Shown piece after piece: positions 51,948 through 61,414 of a DNA stretch of 64,000 bases. How positions within the stretch are numbered: the stretch's first letter is position 1; each line of letters starts with the position of its first letter. The DNA lies in contig CAYLUZ010000009.1 of the NCBI GenBank assembly GCA_964387025.1, forward strand, positions 62,001 to 126,000, given 5' to 3'. The DNA comes from PNON01 sp964387025. Its GTDB lineage: Bacteria; Chloroflexota; Anaerolineae; Anaerolineales; Anaerolineaceae. The notes under the pieces are model-generated. The model was not told the DNA's origin. It did not search any database and saw only the letters and a program-made list of their open reading frames with translations. The position numbers and the translations under genes were made by a program.

Positions 51948-53033
51948 TTATTTTACATCCGGATTTGGGAGCATATAATCGCGGATCAAGGCGACAAAAT
52001 CATGCCATGATTGAATGAAACCGCGAAGTGTGCGTACTGTGGCGCCGTATGAATCAAAATCTACTGGTTTCATACCATCAACATCGTATGCTTTGCGGAA
52101 ATCCGGGATTTTCGAGTAAAGATCATTAAGAATTTTGGGATCGACCGGTATATCCATGCGGGGAGTAACTTTGATATCTGCATCATTAAATTTCTTCTGC
52201 CACTCATAAGGTATCGTCAGGGTGATATCTCCGCCTACAAATTCGGTCCAATGGTAGAAATTGCGATACGCTGCAGGTAATAAGCGGGTACGATACCCTC
52301 GTTCCTTGAATAATTTATAGGCATTTTTAATGCAGGCAACACCACACCACTCCAGGTACTCCGGATTGATATCAATGGAGTCTCGTTTAGCAACAACTTT
52401 TATCCAATCGTCAATTCGTCCGACCATCAAAGTCGCCACCGGGGACATCTTACTGGCATCTTTCCCTTCAGCTTCTCGTCGTTTTAACCCGCGTTCAATC
52501 CCTTCGCCGACTGCGATGACCTGGGGTACCGTGAAACTGACTGTTACGTTCAGGTTGGCACCCTGGTACGTGGCTTCTTCGATCATATCAATACCTGCCT
52601 TGGTGGCTGGTACTTTTATCTGCATATTCGGTGCGAGGCTGTTGAAATACAAGGTCTGATCAAGCATTGCTTTGGAATTTCTATAAGCAGCCGGGTTTGT
52701 TTGAATGGATAAGCGGCCGCGTTTTCCGCCTTCCCGTTCGAACACCGGGAGAAGCAGCTTTGATCCATGAACCGTTACGTCTTCGAAGACCTTCCAGGCG
52801 ATCTCAATTTCTGACCATGTCGGGTTTTCCTGGATGGTTTTCTTGATATGGTCTTCCCAGAGATACAGCTCTTTCTTCAACACACCCAGGACAATTGTCG
52901 GATTGCTGGTTGCCCCAGTTGCACCACGCTCAATGGCGTAGGTCAACTCTTCCACTGAACACGAATCATTCCAGTATTGGGTTGGGGTGGTCATTACCAT
53001 TTCCTGTAAATTACCTAAATACTTTGAATTCAT
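51948..53033 (-). CDS. Transaldolase-family aldolase
   Basis: 361 residues. The N-terminal segment AIERGATGATSNPTIVLGVL matches the transaldolase TSNP/GVTTNP motif. The Schiff-base Lys lies in NMQIKVPATKAGIDMIEE (K of IKVP). A substrate-phosphate-binding SVATLMVGRIDDW and an extended C-terminal part follow. It would transfer a dihydroxyacetone unit between sugar phosphates. Last gene of the catabolic operon. AGGAG lies 9 bases before ATG 53033. Confidence 0.85.
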   Translation of the reverse strand: MNSKYLGNLQEMVMTTPTQYWNDSCSVEELTYAIERGATGATSNPTIVLGVLKKELYLWEDHIKKTIQENPTWSEIEIAWKVFEDVTVHGSKLLLPVFEREGGKRGRLSIQTNPAAYRNSKAMLDQTLYFNSLAPNMQIKVPATKAGIDMIEEATYQGANLNVTVSFTVPQVIAVGEGIERGLKRREAEGKDASKMSPVATLMVGRIDDWIKVVAKRDSIDINPEYLEWCGVACIKNAYKLFKERGYRTRLLPAAYRNFYHWTEFVGGDITLTIPYEWQKKFNDADIKVTPRMDIPVDPKILNDLYSKIPDFRKAYDVDGMKPVDFDSYGATVRTLRGFIQSWHDFVALIRDYMLPNPDVK

Positions 53034-53066
53034 AATTCATTGCTCCTTTGAATTTGATTTCCTAGA

Positions 53067-53315
53067 TTATCCGCCACCCATGGGTGTGACAAGGATGATC
53101 TGTGCATTATTTGTTATTTCTGCTTCCAAGCTGCAAGGTTCGCCATTCATGCTGGCAGCGTTAGCTTCGTATTTTCCTGCTCCTAATTGATCCAATAGAT
53201 CGCAAATCCTATATCCTGGTGGCACCTCACCAATCCATAATCCTGGAGTGGTTGGTTGCGATAATCTTCGTAAAGTTCCGTATAATTTTACACTTACTTT
53301 CACTTCAAATACCAT
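53067..53315 (-). CDS. MoaD/ThiS-like ubiquitin-fold sulfur carrier
   Basis: 82 residues. Beta-grasp fold with VKVSVKLYGTLRRL at the start, AASMNGEPCSLEAEI in the middle and a C-terminal TPMGGG tail ending in Gly-Gly, the site that is adenylated and thiocarboxylated. MoaD relatives supply sulfur for the molybdopterin (tungstopterin) cofactor. It lies 6 bp after the AOR gene, whose product needs that cofactor, so a dedicated role for AOR is likely. Final GGG rather than GG is slightly unusual. Confidence 0.85.
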   Translation of the reverse strand: MVFEVKVSVKLYGTLRRLSQPTTPGLWIGEVPPGYRICDLLDQLGAGKYEANAASMNGEPCSLEAEITNNAQIILVTPMGGG

Positions 53316-53321
53316 ACCTTA

Positions 53322-55277
53322 TCAACACTTTTCTTCCAGGGCAAGTTTGGATTGGAGTAAATTATAAACCCAACCGATACCCAATTCTTCAAGCTTTGCC
53401 TCGGTCGGGACGCCATTTTTATCCCAGCCCATCATACCGTAATAGAGTTTAATAGCTTTCATGAAAGCCGGTTTATCAATTTTATGTCCTTTGAGTGCAC
53501 CTGCCCGAAGCGGTTCAAACATTCGGTCGGGTAAATTATCATCATCAGATGTAAACCCGCGCAGAATATTAAATGCCCGTGCCATTGTCACACCACGTTC
53601 GCCAGCTTTTAGTACCTCAAACAAACTAGTCTTCCACCCTGTGATCCATGATACGATAGACGTTAATTGGTTAAGACTCAATGCGCGAAACTCAGGAACT
53701 GCTGTAAAAATACACCAATCCAGGACATCATGAACCCCCCAGATATACTGTAAGTAGGTAAACAACCGGACTTTTTGTCCACCCAGGTCCTCTGCTGGAA
53801 CTGGATCCAGAAAACCGGTATAGCTCAGGTCTGTCAGATCCACCCAATTGTGTTCCAAAGTAGGATCGCCAGGATTATTAAACCAGGGGTCATGTGCAGC
53901 TTGGAGGTGGTCAGCACCAGTTGGTGAAACTGCATATCCCAGACCTACACCCCATTTGCCGCGTGGTTCATGGTTTGCGAATTCCTGTCCTTTTACTTGA
54001 ATTGAATATTTTTCAGTTCCTCGACCGATCAACCTTGCTGCACCACGCGATCCTTCGGCAAGTACGTTCCCAAATCCCTTCCGCTGGGCGATCATTTCGA
54101 TCAGGTTCAGATTCGTTTCAGCATCATCCCATTTCAATGTAAGGCTGGAGGTGTCATCTGTCGAAATTAATCCACGCTCAAAACATTCCACTGCCCAGGA
54201 TAAAGTTACACCAGTCGATATCGTATCCAAACCCAAGGCGTTGCAGCGTTGGTTACAACACGCAACCTCAGTGATATCACCCACTCCTAAATTCGAGCCT
54301 AAAAGACCAATACTTTCATATTCCGGTCCACCATATTCCCGAGTGACCTTAAAGACACCTTTCTCTCCTTCCACAGAACGCTTGCAGGAGACTGCACAGG
54401 CAAAACATGTTTCTGTTTTCCCGTTCAGTTCGCGTTTCATGGTTTCACCACTTATTCCCTCTGCCCTATCAAAAGACCCATCCTGGAAGTTGTAAGTAGG
54501 AAGCATTCCCCCAACACTTACCGGAACAATTCCCTTCGAGGTGCCTAACTCGTGGTGAAGTGTGATTGCCGGAGATACTTTTGTACTTCGAGCGAACCAG
54601 GTTGCGGTCTGGCCAAGATCTTCCGGATTGGCAGTGCGCAATTTTCGATTGGAACCATGCACGACGATCGCCCGCAAATTCTTACTTCCCATCACAGCGC
54701 CGAGCCCTCCACGGCCATGAAAATGACGGCAATCTGCGGTTAAGTTTGCATATTTAACCAGGTTTTCCCCGGCTGGACCACATTGCATGATCCTTGCTTT
54801 ATCCCCATGGAGTGATTTTAATATGGACTGGACCTCAGCAGTTTCCTTTCCATGTATTTGGGCGGCTGATATTATTTCCACCTGATCATCTATTATGTTG
54901 ATATAAACCTGGTCAGGGGATCTACCTTCAATAATTATTCCATCCCATCCGGCAAATTTTAATTCCGGACCCCACCAACCACCACACTGAGAATCTGCCA
55001 AACCGCCTGTTAATGGAGAAATTGCTGATGCTGTATGTCTTGCCTGTCCAGAAATTGGAGCTCCGGTGACGACAGAAGTCATAAACAATAATTTATTCTC
55101 GGGGCTCAATGGAGAAACTTCTGGCGGTACTTCGGTTAGTAAAAAGTGTAAAGCCAGATTTCGCCCACCCATGTAAACACGGTAAAGTTTCGGATCCAAC
55201 TGAACGACTTCAGTTTGTCCATTCGTAAGGTTGATGCGAAGTATTCTATTCCAGAATCCGTTGAATTCCTGCAGCAT
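53322..55277 (-). CDS. Tungsten-type aldehyde:ferredoxin oxidoreductase
   Basis: About 651 residues from ATG 55277, which has GGAGG upstream; the frame extends further into the isomerase gene. Oxidises an aldehyde to a carboxylate using a bis-pterin W (or Mo) site and a [4Fe-4S] cluster, passing electrons to ferredoxin. Motifs: early YMGGRNLALHFLLTE, SQCGGWWGPELKFAGWDG, the Fe-S Cys set CFACAVSC (C-x2-C-x3-C), and a later Cys in VLDWCIF. NALGLDTISTG and GKWGVGLGYAVSPTGADH are pterin-binding segments. In a sugar operon the aldehyde could be an aldose or a lactaldehyde-like fragment. Confidence 0.92.
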   Translation of the reverse strand: MLQEFNGFWNRILRINLTNGQTEVVQLDPKLYRVYMGGRNLALHFLLTEVPPEVSPLSPENKLLFMTSVVTGAPISGQARHTASAISPLTGGLADSQCGGWWGPELKFAGWDGIIIEGRSPDQVYINIIDDQVEIISAAQIHGKETAEVQSILKSLHGDKARIMQCGPAGENLVKYANLTADCRHFHGRGGLGAVMGSKNLRAIVVHGSNRKLRTANPEDLGQTATWFARSTKVSPAITLHHELGTSKGIVPVSVGGMLPTYNFQDGSFDRAEGISGETMKRELNGKTETCFACAVSCKRSVEGEKGVFKVTREYGGPEYESIGLLGSNLGVGDITEVACCNQRCNALGLDTISTGVTLSWAVECFERGLISTDDTSSLTLKWDDAETNLNLIEMIAQRKGFGNVLAEGSRGAARLIGRGTEKYSIQVKGQEFANHEPRGKWGVGLGYAVSPTGADHLQAAHDPWFNNPGDPTLEHNWVDLTDLSYTGFLDPVPAEDLGGQKVRLFTYLQYIWGVHDVLDWCIFTAVPEFRALSLNQLTSIVSWITGWKTSLFEVLKAGERGVTMARAFNILRGFTSDDDNLPDRMFEPLRAGALKGHKIDKPAFMKAIKLYYGMMGWDKNGVPTEAKLEELGIGWVYNLLQSKLALEEKC

Positions 55278-55291
55278 GGCAATCCTCCAGG

Positions 55292-56671
55292 TTAATTCCA
55301 AATACGCCAATCAATACCAATTAATTTACAAAAGATAATGAGCTCTTCGGTAAAATCACCTTGAACCATGTGAATGTGATTTGAACCATAGACTTCTGCA
55401 AAATCTATCCCTGCATTTGTTTGGACGAATGCTTGTGGGAAGGATGCGGTAGTCTTAGCCAGATCTGAACGATTTCTACTTTCTACGTTACCCAGAATGA
55501 TCGCCATCCAGTAGACACCATTTTTTCTGCATAGCCTGGCGAGGGTAACCTTACCGGGGGCAACCACACCTGGATAAGCACCACCACCACCTTTTCCGAA
55601 GACATGCTGGGTAGCTTCCAGTTGCTTTAACCCTATCGGGTCAGCATCAGTTGCAAAAAATTCACAGGCGATAGCACCACAATTTGCCAGGGTCCAGGTT
55701 TTTTCTTTTTCGTCAAACCAACGGACATCAACCAGGGAGGCAGATTTACCTTCGGAAAGTAAATGTAAGATCTGCATGGTGAGGGCACCATCAGCATCCG
55801 ATTCACACGCATGAATGGTAGCTTCTTTTTTCCCATTACTGTCAAACCGGTTGTTTATCAACATGTGGGCAATGCATTGCGTGACATATCCGTCACTAAG
55901 CTCAGGTTGGCATTTTACTCCAACGAAATCCAGATTATTTTTATTTACGAGGATCTTTGTTGCAAGGTAACTTCGTATCTGTTTTTCAAAGGTCGAAGCT
56001 GTGAATGCTCCGCCGAATGTCACTTTTCCCAGGTTCTCGGTGAGCCATTTTTTTTCATGCTCTACAAGCTCAAGAGGTATGGTTTCAGCTTCGGAGATGA
56101 TGTCATGCTGATCTAAAATTTCAATGTCAACACCGAAGAGTTTTTGCCATTGGGCTGGATCAACATTTGCAGTGAAAATTCCCAGACTTTTACCACCGAA
56201 AAGGCCTAATGTCTGCCCATTAAGAGAATGGATCGTTCCGCACGCTCGAATAAATGAATGAATCATTTTTAAAGATTTTTCGGAAGAGTGCTCAAATACC
56301 CGAAAATGCTGACATCCTACCTGGTCCAACGCACCACCTGCGCCTAATACTCCAACCAGGCTGGAAGTGTCCGGGCGGTTATTTCCTAATAATAATACTG
56401 GAACGGGAATATGGTTATGGAGTTTGATCGAGAATATAGGGTCTGCCCAAATCGGAACATGAATAATGAGTGATTGCGCGCCAAAAATATTCGCTTTTTC
56501 TGCAAAGGACTCAATATCATCGATGGAATTCAATACATCAGATTCGATGACCTTATATTCTTTACCCAACCATTGCAACGATTGGATTTCTTCTTTTACA
56601 GCAGGTTCGCGTTTAGAGAAAATAGCTAACCTACTGTCTGTAACATGAGCTAAAGCAACATTAATCGACAA
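55292..56671 (-). CDS. FucI/AraA-like sugar isomerase
   Basis: 459 residues. Pattern of the L-fucose/L-arabinose isomerase fold: an N-terminal alpha/beta segment (ALAHVTDSRL), SFIRACGTIHSLNGQTLGLFGGKSLGIF, and metal-ligand-like Glu/Asp/His in FVGVKCQPELSDGYVTQCIAHMLINN. EATQHVFGKGGGGAYPGVVAPG and FAEVYGSNHIHMVQGD follow. It would convert an aldose to a ketose with a divalent metal. Typical FucI is longer, so this is a shorter relative with unknown sugar. TTG start after AGAAGGTG. The downstream gene is the AOR. Confidence 0.82.
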   Translation of the reverse strand: MSINVALAHVTDSRLAIFSKREPAVKEEIQSLQWLGKEYKVIESDVLNSIDDIESFAEKANIFGAQSLIIHVPIWADPIFSIKLHNHIPVPVLLLGNNRPDTSSLVGVLGAGGALDQVGCQHFRVFEHSSEKSLKMIHSFIRACGTIHSLNGQTLGLFGGKSLGIFTANVDPAQWQKLFGVDIEILDQHDIISEAETIPLELVEHEKKWLTENLGKVTFGGAFTASTFEKQIRSYLATKILVNKNNLDFVGVKCQPELSDGYVTQCIAHMLINNRFDSNGKKEATIHACESDADGALTMQILHLLSEGKSASLVDVRWFDEKEKTWTLANCGAIACEFFATDADPIGLKQLEATQHVFGKGGGGAYPGVVAPGKVTLARLCRKNGVYWMAIILGNVESRNRSDLAKTTASFPQAFVQTNAGIDFAEVYGSNHIHMVQGDFTEELIIFCKLIGIDWRIWN

Positions 56672-56691
56672 CCTTGCACCTTCTTGTATAT

Positions 56692-57672
56692 TTATTTTCG
56701 ACGCGTATTTAAGTACACTGCCAGTAAAATCACAATTCCCTTGATCACCGGCTGCATTGTGGGTGGAACACCCAATAGATTCATAATATTATTTAAGACA
56801 CTTAAGATCACTACACCAAAAAATGTACCTAGAATAGTCCCCATACCGCCTGACAAGCTTGCCCCGCCAATGGAAGCTGCAGCGATCGAATCTAATGCGA
56901 TCCAGGTTCCCGCCTGTGGGTCTCCCAACCCAACCCGGGAGGCAAATAAAATTCCAGCAACGCCAGCTAAAATTGCGCATAATGCATAAGCCGAAATCTT
57001 GACAATCCAAACCGGAATTCCAGAGAGGTAAGCTGTTTTTTCGTTTCCACCAACTGGAAAAATGAAATGACCATTGCTGCTGCGTAAATAGATGGCAATA
57101 ATTATCAGGAAAGCCAGACAGATGAAAAGGGGTTGGGGAATACCCAGGAAAGGGGTCTTATAAAAAGCTGTAAAATCGGTGGGTAATTCGGAGCCCAATA
57201 AACTGGTGTAAACAGTACCACCCCGGCTTCCGGCTGCATCACTTAATAATTTTGCTACCGAATATCCGATTTGCATTGTGGCCATGGTGACGACAAAGGC
57301 CGGTAGACGAATAAACGTAACGAGGACTCCATTTACCAAACCGAAAAGTAGGGATCCGCCCAGAGCTATTGCAAATGCACCAGCCAATCCATAATCTTGA
57401 AAGAGGACCACGAGAACACTTGAGACTGCCATAACAGCGCCGACACTTAAGTCGATCCCTGCTACTGCAATCACGAGTAATTGCCCAATGGTGACAATAA
57501 TCAAACCGGAATTTTGCAGAATGAGATTAACAAAATTACGCGGCTGAAGGAAAATTCCATTGGAAAAAATCGAAGCAAAGATCACCAAACCGATCAGAAT
57601 AAAAAGGATCTTTAGGATGGATTTTGTGTCATAGCTACGCGATGAGAAAAAGCGGTTTATGGTAGTCATCAT
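56692..57672 (-). CDS. Sugar ABC transporter permease (RbsC-like), second copy
   Basis: 326 residues. The family motif VIAVAGIDLSVGAVMAVSSVLVV near residues 70-90 and the later GIGGASLSGGMG-like IGGASLSGGMGTILGTFFGVVILS are RbsC hallmarks. It pairs with the upstream permease to make the channel. The start overlaps the previous stop by 1 base (TAATG). It ends about 20 bp before the isomerase start. Confidence 0.9.
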   Translation of the reverse strand: MMTTINRFFSSRSYDTKSILKILFILIGLVIFASIFSNGIFLQPRNFVNLILQNSGLIIVTIGQLLVIAVAGIDLSVGAVMAVSSVLVVLFQDYGLAGAFAIALGGSLLFGLVNGVLVTFIRLPAFVVTMATMQIGYSVAKLLSDAAGSRGGTVYTSLLGSELPTDFTAFYKTPFLGIPQPLFICLAFLIIIAIYLRSSNGHFIFPVGGNEKTAYLSGIPVWIVKISAYALCAILAGVAGILFASRVGLGDPQAGTWIALDSIAAASIGGASLSGGMGTILGTFFGVVILSVLNNIMNLLGVPPTMQPVIKGIVILLAVYLNTRRK

Positions 57673-58637
57673 TATGCCTCACCTTTATTTCTGCGCAAGC
57701 GTTGAATTTGGCTGAGGGCTACTGCCAGCAGGATAAGAACGCCTTTGATCGTACCCTGCCAGTAAGGTGATATTCCAACCAGGTTTAAGACGCTGTTGAT
57801 CATTCCAAAAAGCAAAATACCAATCAAAGTTCCGCCCACGGTGCCAACTCCTCCGAAAAGGTTGCCGCCGCCTACGATCACCGCGGCGATACTTTCCATC
57901 TCGTACCCATTTGCACCGATCGGGGAACCCGAATTCAACCTGGCTGTCCACATTACTGCACCAATACTCGTTAGAAATGCTGATGCAGCATAAACGAGCA
58001 ATTTGATTTTTTTAACATCGATGCCCGATAACCTGGAACTCTCTTCGCTGCTGCCTATGGCATAAATATAACGCCCTGATTTTCTGTACTTTAGGAAGAA
58101 AGCCAATAGGAGCGAGATTACTACCAACAAAATCGCTGATACTGGTATTCCGAGGACAGCGCTCCTACCGAAATTATTGAAGCTTTCGACTTCAATTGAA
58201 ATGGGTTTCGCGTTAGAAAGTACCAGTCCCAAACCGCGGGCGATACCCAGCATGCCCAGAGTAACCACGAAAGGGGGAATTCTTGTTCTGGAGACCATCC
58301 ATCCGTTGACTAATCCCAACGCGGTCGCAGCCAATAATCCCCCAGTCACGGCGATTCCTATCCCGAATTTTTGCATCAATAAGGCTACGACAATGGATGT
58401 AAATGCGACCAAGGATCCCTGCGAAAGGTCGATACCTGCAGTAAGGATTACCAGGAGCTGACCCAGGGCAAGAAAGCCGATGATCGCATACTGGTAAAAT
58501 ATTCCCGAAAAGTTTTGCATGGTGAAGAAATTCTTGACATAGATGCTTCCAACTAAAAACAGGAAGACCATTGCCACCAGGGCACTATTATTAGCGATCC
58601 AGGGGACGATTTTGGATGAAAGCCTTGTTGATTTCAT
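57672..58637 (-). CDS. Sugar ABC transporter permease (RbsC-like), first copy
   Basis: 321 residues, about eight to ten helices. LVILTAGIDLSQGSLVAFTSI (GIDLS motif) and IVGGGNLFGGVGTVGGTLIGILL are typical. It is a distinct paralogue of the next permease, giving a heterodimeric channel. Its start overlaps the ATPase stop by 4 bp (ATGA). Confidence 0.9.
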   Translation of the reverse strand: MKSTRLSSKIVPWIANNSALVAMVFLFLVGSIYVKNFFTMQNFSGIFYQYAIIGFLALGQLLVILTAGIDLSQGSLVAFTSIVVALLMQKFGIGIAVTGGLLAATALGLVNGWMVSRTRIPPFVVTLGMLGIARGLGLVLSNAKPISIEVESFNNFGRSAVLGIPVSAILLVVISLLLAFFLKYRKSGRYIYAIGSSEESSRLSGIDVKKIKLLVYAASAFLTSIGAVMWTARLNSGSPIGANGYEMESIAAVIVGGGNLFGGVGTVGGTLIGILLFGMINSVLNLVGISPYWQGTIKGVLILLAVALSQIQRLRRNKGEA

Positions 58638-60139
58638 TGATCACCGCCATCCAGCTGTAAGGCCAGTTTCAGCACTTTCTCTTCTGTGGCTTCTTCTGCT
58701 GTCAGTTCACCAACCAGTTTTCCTTTGGACATAACCAGGATTCGGTCTGCTTGGGTAAGTACTTCAGGCAGATCTGATGAGATCATCAAGATGGCTTTTC
58801 CTTCCAATTTCATATCATTCATCAACTTATAGATCTCCAACCTTGCACCCACATCCACACCGCGAGTAGGTTCATCAAGGATCAAAACATCACATTGTGC
58901 CGCCAGGAGTTTGGAGAGAACCACTTTCTGTTGGTTGCCACCACTCATGTACATCACCTGGATATTGGGATTATTGGGCTTGATATTTAATGCCTGGATC
59001 AATCCATTTGCTTTCTTGTTTATATCCTTCCAGGGAACAAAACCGAATTTGGATGATTTTTGCACCAGGCTATAAGCGATATTCTCACTCATTGACCTGC
59101 CTAGTACCAGACCTTCTTCTTTTCTACTTTCAGGCAGCATTCCAATTCCAATAGCCATCGCGCTGGTTGGTGTAAGATTCTTAATTGATTGGCCTTTAAG
59201 CTCAATTATTCCTTTTTGCTTCGGATCTGCTCCCAGGATTAACCGTGCCATTTCTGTTCTTCCGGCTCCAACTAACCCGGCAATTCCCAGAACTTCTCCA
59301 CGGTGAAGTTTGAAAGAAACCTCTTTTACTTCGTCTGACGAAAGATTATCTACAGATAAAACTGTTTCACCGATCTTTTCATTTTTATTCCTGAGAGAAA
59401 AATCAATTTCCCTGCCGACCATGGCTTTTATTAATGAATTTTTATCAAAATCTGATACCAGGCCGGATTTAACGAGGTGACCATCCCGAAGAATTGTGAC
59501 CTTGTCACCGATTTCAAAAATTTCTTCCAGATGATGGGAGATATAAACAATCGCAATACCCTGCGATTTCAATTTCTGAATAATCTTGAATAGAAGTTGT
59601 ATTTCGGAACCTGTAAAAACAGCCGTTGGCTCATCCAGAATGAGAACTTTACTTTTTAACGATAAAGCTTTTGCTATCGCAACCATTTGTTGTTGCGCAA
59701 CTTTCAAGGTTTGAACTGGAACCGTGGTATCCAGGTCTGCTCCCATATCCTTTAAGATATCGGTAGCATTTTTGGTAAGGGTGTTCCAGTCGATATTTCC
59801 GTTTTTCTGTAATGGTTCATTACCTAAATTAATATTCTCAGCTGCATTCAATACAGGTATCAGGTCAATTTCCTGATAGATCGTATTAATACCATTCTCC
59901 CTGGCCCATCGTGGAGTGAGGTGTTTCAGGTGTTGACCTGAAAAAGTGATGACTCCACTATCAGGCTGATAAGCACCAGACATTATCTTGATCAAAGTCG
60001 ATTTCCCGGCACCATTCTCACCCACGATGCAGTGAACTTCTCCGCAGTATAGGTCCAGTTCCATTTCATGGAGAACAGTGATCCCGGAAAATGATTTTGT
60101 CACCTGTCTTAGAGAAAGGATTGGAGGTTGGTCAGTCAA
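58634..60139 (-). CDS. Sugar ABC transporter ATPase (RbsA/MglA-like)
   Basis: 501 residues with two fused ATPase domains. The first has Walker A GENGAGKST. The second has the usual degenerate Walker A GLVGAGRTE and the signature MSGGNQQKVVLSKLL. Walker B regions are LILDEPTAVF and LILDEPTRGVD. TTG start with AGGAG 7 bases upstream. It energises the two permeases for a monosaccharide. Confidence 0.93.
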   Translation of the reverse strand: MTDQPPILSLRQVTKSFSGITVLHEMELDLYCGEVHCIVGENGAGKSTLIKIMSGAYQPDSGVITFSGQHLKHLTPRWARENGINTIYQEIDLIPVLNAAENINLGNEPLQKNGNIDWNTLTKNATDILKDMGADLDTTVPVQTLKVAQQQMVAIAKALSLKSKVLILDEPTAVFTGSEIQLLFKIIQKLKSQGIAIVYISHHLEEIFEIGDKVTILRDGHLVKSGLVSDFDKNSLIKAMVGREIDFSLRNKNEKIGETVLSVDNLSSDEVKEVSFKLHRGEVLGIAGLVGAGRTEMARLILGADPKQKGIIELKGQSIKNLTPTSAMAIGIGMLPESRKEEGLVLGRSMSENIAYSLVQKSSKFGFVPWKDINKKANGLIQALNIKPNNPNIQVMYMSGGNQQKVVLSKLLAAQCDVLILDEPTRGVDVGARLEIYKLMNDMKLEGKAILMISSDLPEVLTQADRILVMSKGKLVGELTAEEATEEKVLKLALQLDGGDQ

Positions 60140-60209
60140 TCTGAACTCCTGTCATCTTATAAAAAGGAAGGGAAGAGAGAGAGTGCTATAATTATTTTGA
60201 CCTTCCTGG

Positions 60210-60272
60210 TGGTTCGTGGGGCGGCTGAGCCTTTGCGTTGACCGGTGAAGGTCTTTTGTTTTCCACGAACCA
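60210..60272 (-). terminator. Hairpin between the sugar-binding protein gene and the RbsA-like gene
   Basis: TGGTTCGTGG (60210-60219) pairs with CCACGAACCA (60263-60272), enclosing smaller stems. There is no U-run on the minus strand, so it probably tunes rather than stops transcription. Confidence 0.5.
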
Positions 60273-60343
60273 TCTCAGGAGTTAGTCACATTATTTCTAT
60301 AGCTGCTATCAGATCCCTTCCTAAAGAACCGATTTATACCTGT

Positions 60344-61381
60344 TTAGAATTCGAGACCAGCAGCTTTGATTTGGTCAAGATAAGTCTGTGCTTCTTCTTT
60401 TTTGTCCAGGTCAAAGACTTTGATATCTACCTGTTGTTTTGCTTCCACTGTTTTACCTGCCAAAATGTCTTGGCAGCTTTGAACAGCTTTCGCACCAAAA
60501 TATGGAGGTGTCTGAGTTTCGCGGGCAATTTCCCCGGCGATGACAGCTTCAATCGCTTTGAAATGGCCGCCTTCGCCAACTACGAAACCAAGCAATTCAG
60601 TTCGTCCGGCATTCTTGATGGCTTCAAGTGCACCCATGGTCATATCGCTATAATCGGAGCGAACTACATCAATTTCGCCAGCAGGAAATCTCTGCAGGAA
60701 GTCATCCATGACTTTCATTCCACCGTCTTTTGTGAAACCAGCATCTGAGGTTGCGACAACTTTAATATTCGGATATGCTGCCATTACTTCGTCCCAACCA
60801 GCGTTTGCATCGATTACTGGTGATGCACCGGCAAGACCCTGGACATGAACGACATTTCCCTTGGCTTCGCCATACTTCTTGGTGAGTAACTCAACGGTCT
60901 TTTCAGCTAATAACTTGCCTGATAACTTGTGGCTCTGGGTAATTTCGGTTTTGTACATTCCGTCACCAGGTGTAGCATCGATGGTACGATCGATGATTAC
61001 CAGGGGAACATTGGCATCGTTGGCCATTTTTACAACTGGAACCAAAGCTTTTGATTCGAGTGGGGAGACAATGAGGCAGGCTGGTTTCTGGGCAAGCATG
61101 CTTTCAATATCAGCCAGTTGTTTGGAGGCATCCTGGTTGGCGTCAATGCTTACGAGTTTGACACCTGCAGTTTTTGCCTGTTCTTCCATATCCTTCTGAT
61201 TTGTTACACGCCAGGCATTTACGAGTTCTGCCTGTGAGTAAGCATACAATACTTCAGCTGGTGCTGCAGGGGCAGCGGGTTCAGCTGGTGCAGCTGGAGC
61301 AGCAGGAGCAGCCGGGGTACAAGCTGCCATTAACATTGTGGCTAAAATAACGATCGAAAAAACTTTCATTGTGACTTTCAT
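60344..61381 (-). CDS. Sugar-binding lipoprotein (RbsB-like)
   Basis: 345 residues. Lipobox MLMAACTP is followed by an Ala/Pro-rich linker (about residues 23-43), then the family fold: KDMEEQAKTAGVKLVSIDANQDASKQLADIE, PLVIIDRTIDATPGD, VHVQGLAGASPVIDANAGWDEVM and a C-terminal AGEIARETQTPPYFGAKAVQ. It binds a monosaccharide outside the membrane for the permeases downstream. AGGAG 8 bases before the first ATG. Confidence 0.9.
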   Translation of the reverse strand: MKVTMKVFSIVILATMLMAACTPAAPAAPAAPAEPAAPAAPAEVLYAYSQAELVNAWRVTNQKDMEEQAKTAGVKLVSIDANQDASKQLADIESMLAQKPACLIVSPLESKALVPVVKMANDANVPLVIIDRTIDATPGDGMYKTEITQSHKLSGKLLAEKTVELLTKKYGEAKGNVVHVQGLAGASPVIDANAGWDEVMAAYPNIKVVATSDAGFTKDGGMKVMDDFLQRFPAGEIDVVRSDYSDMTMGALEAIKNAGRTELLGFVVGEGGHFKAIEAVIAGEIARETQTPPYFGAKAVQSCQDILAGKTVEAKQQVDIKVFDLDKKEEAQTYLDQIKAAGLEF

Positions 61382-61414
61382 CTTTAATCTCCTGAATTTG
61401 ATTCGTGGTTTAAG

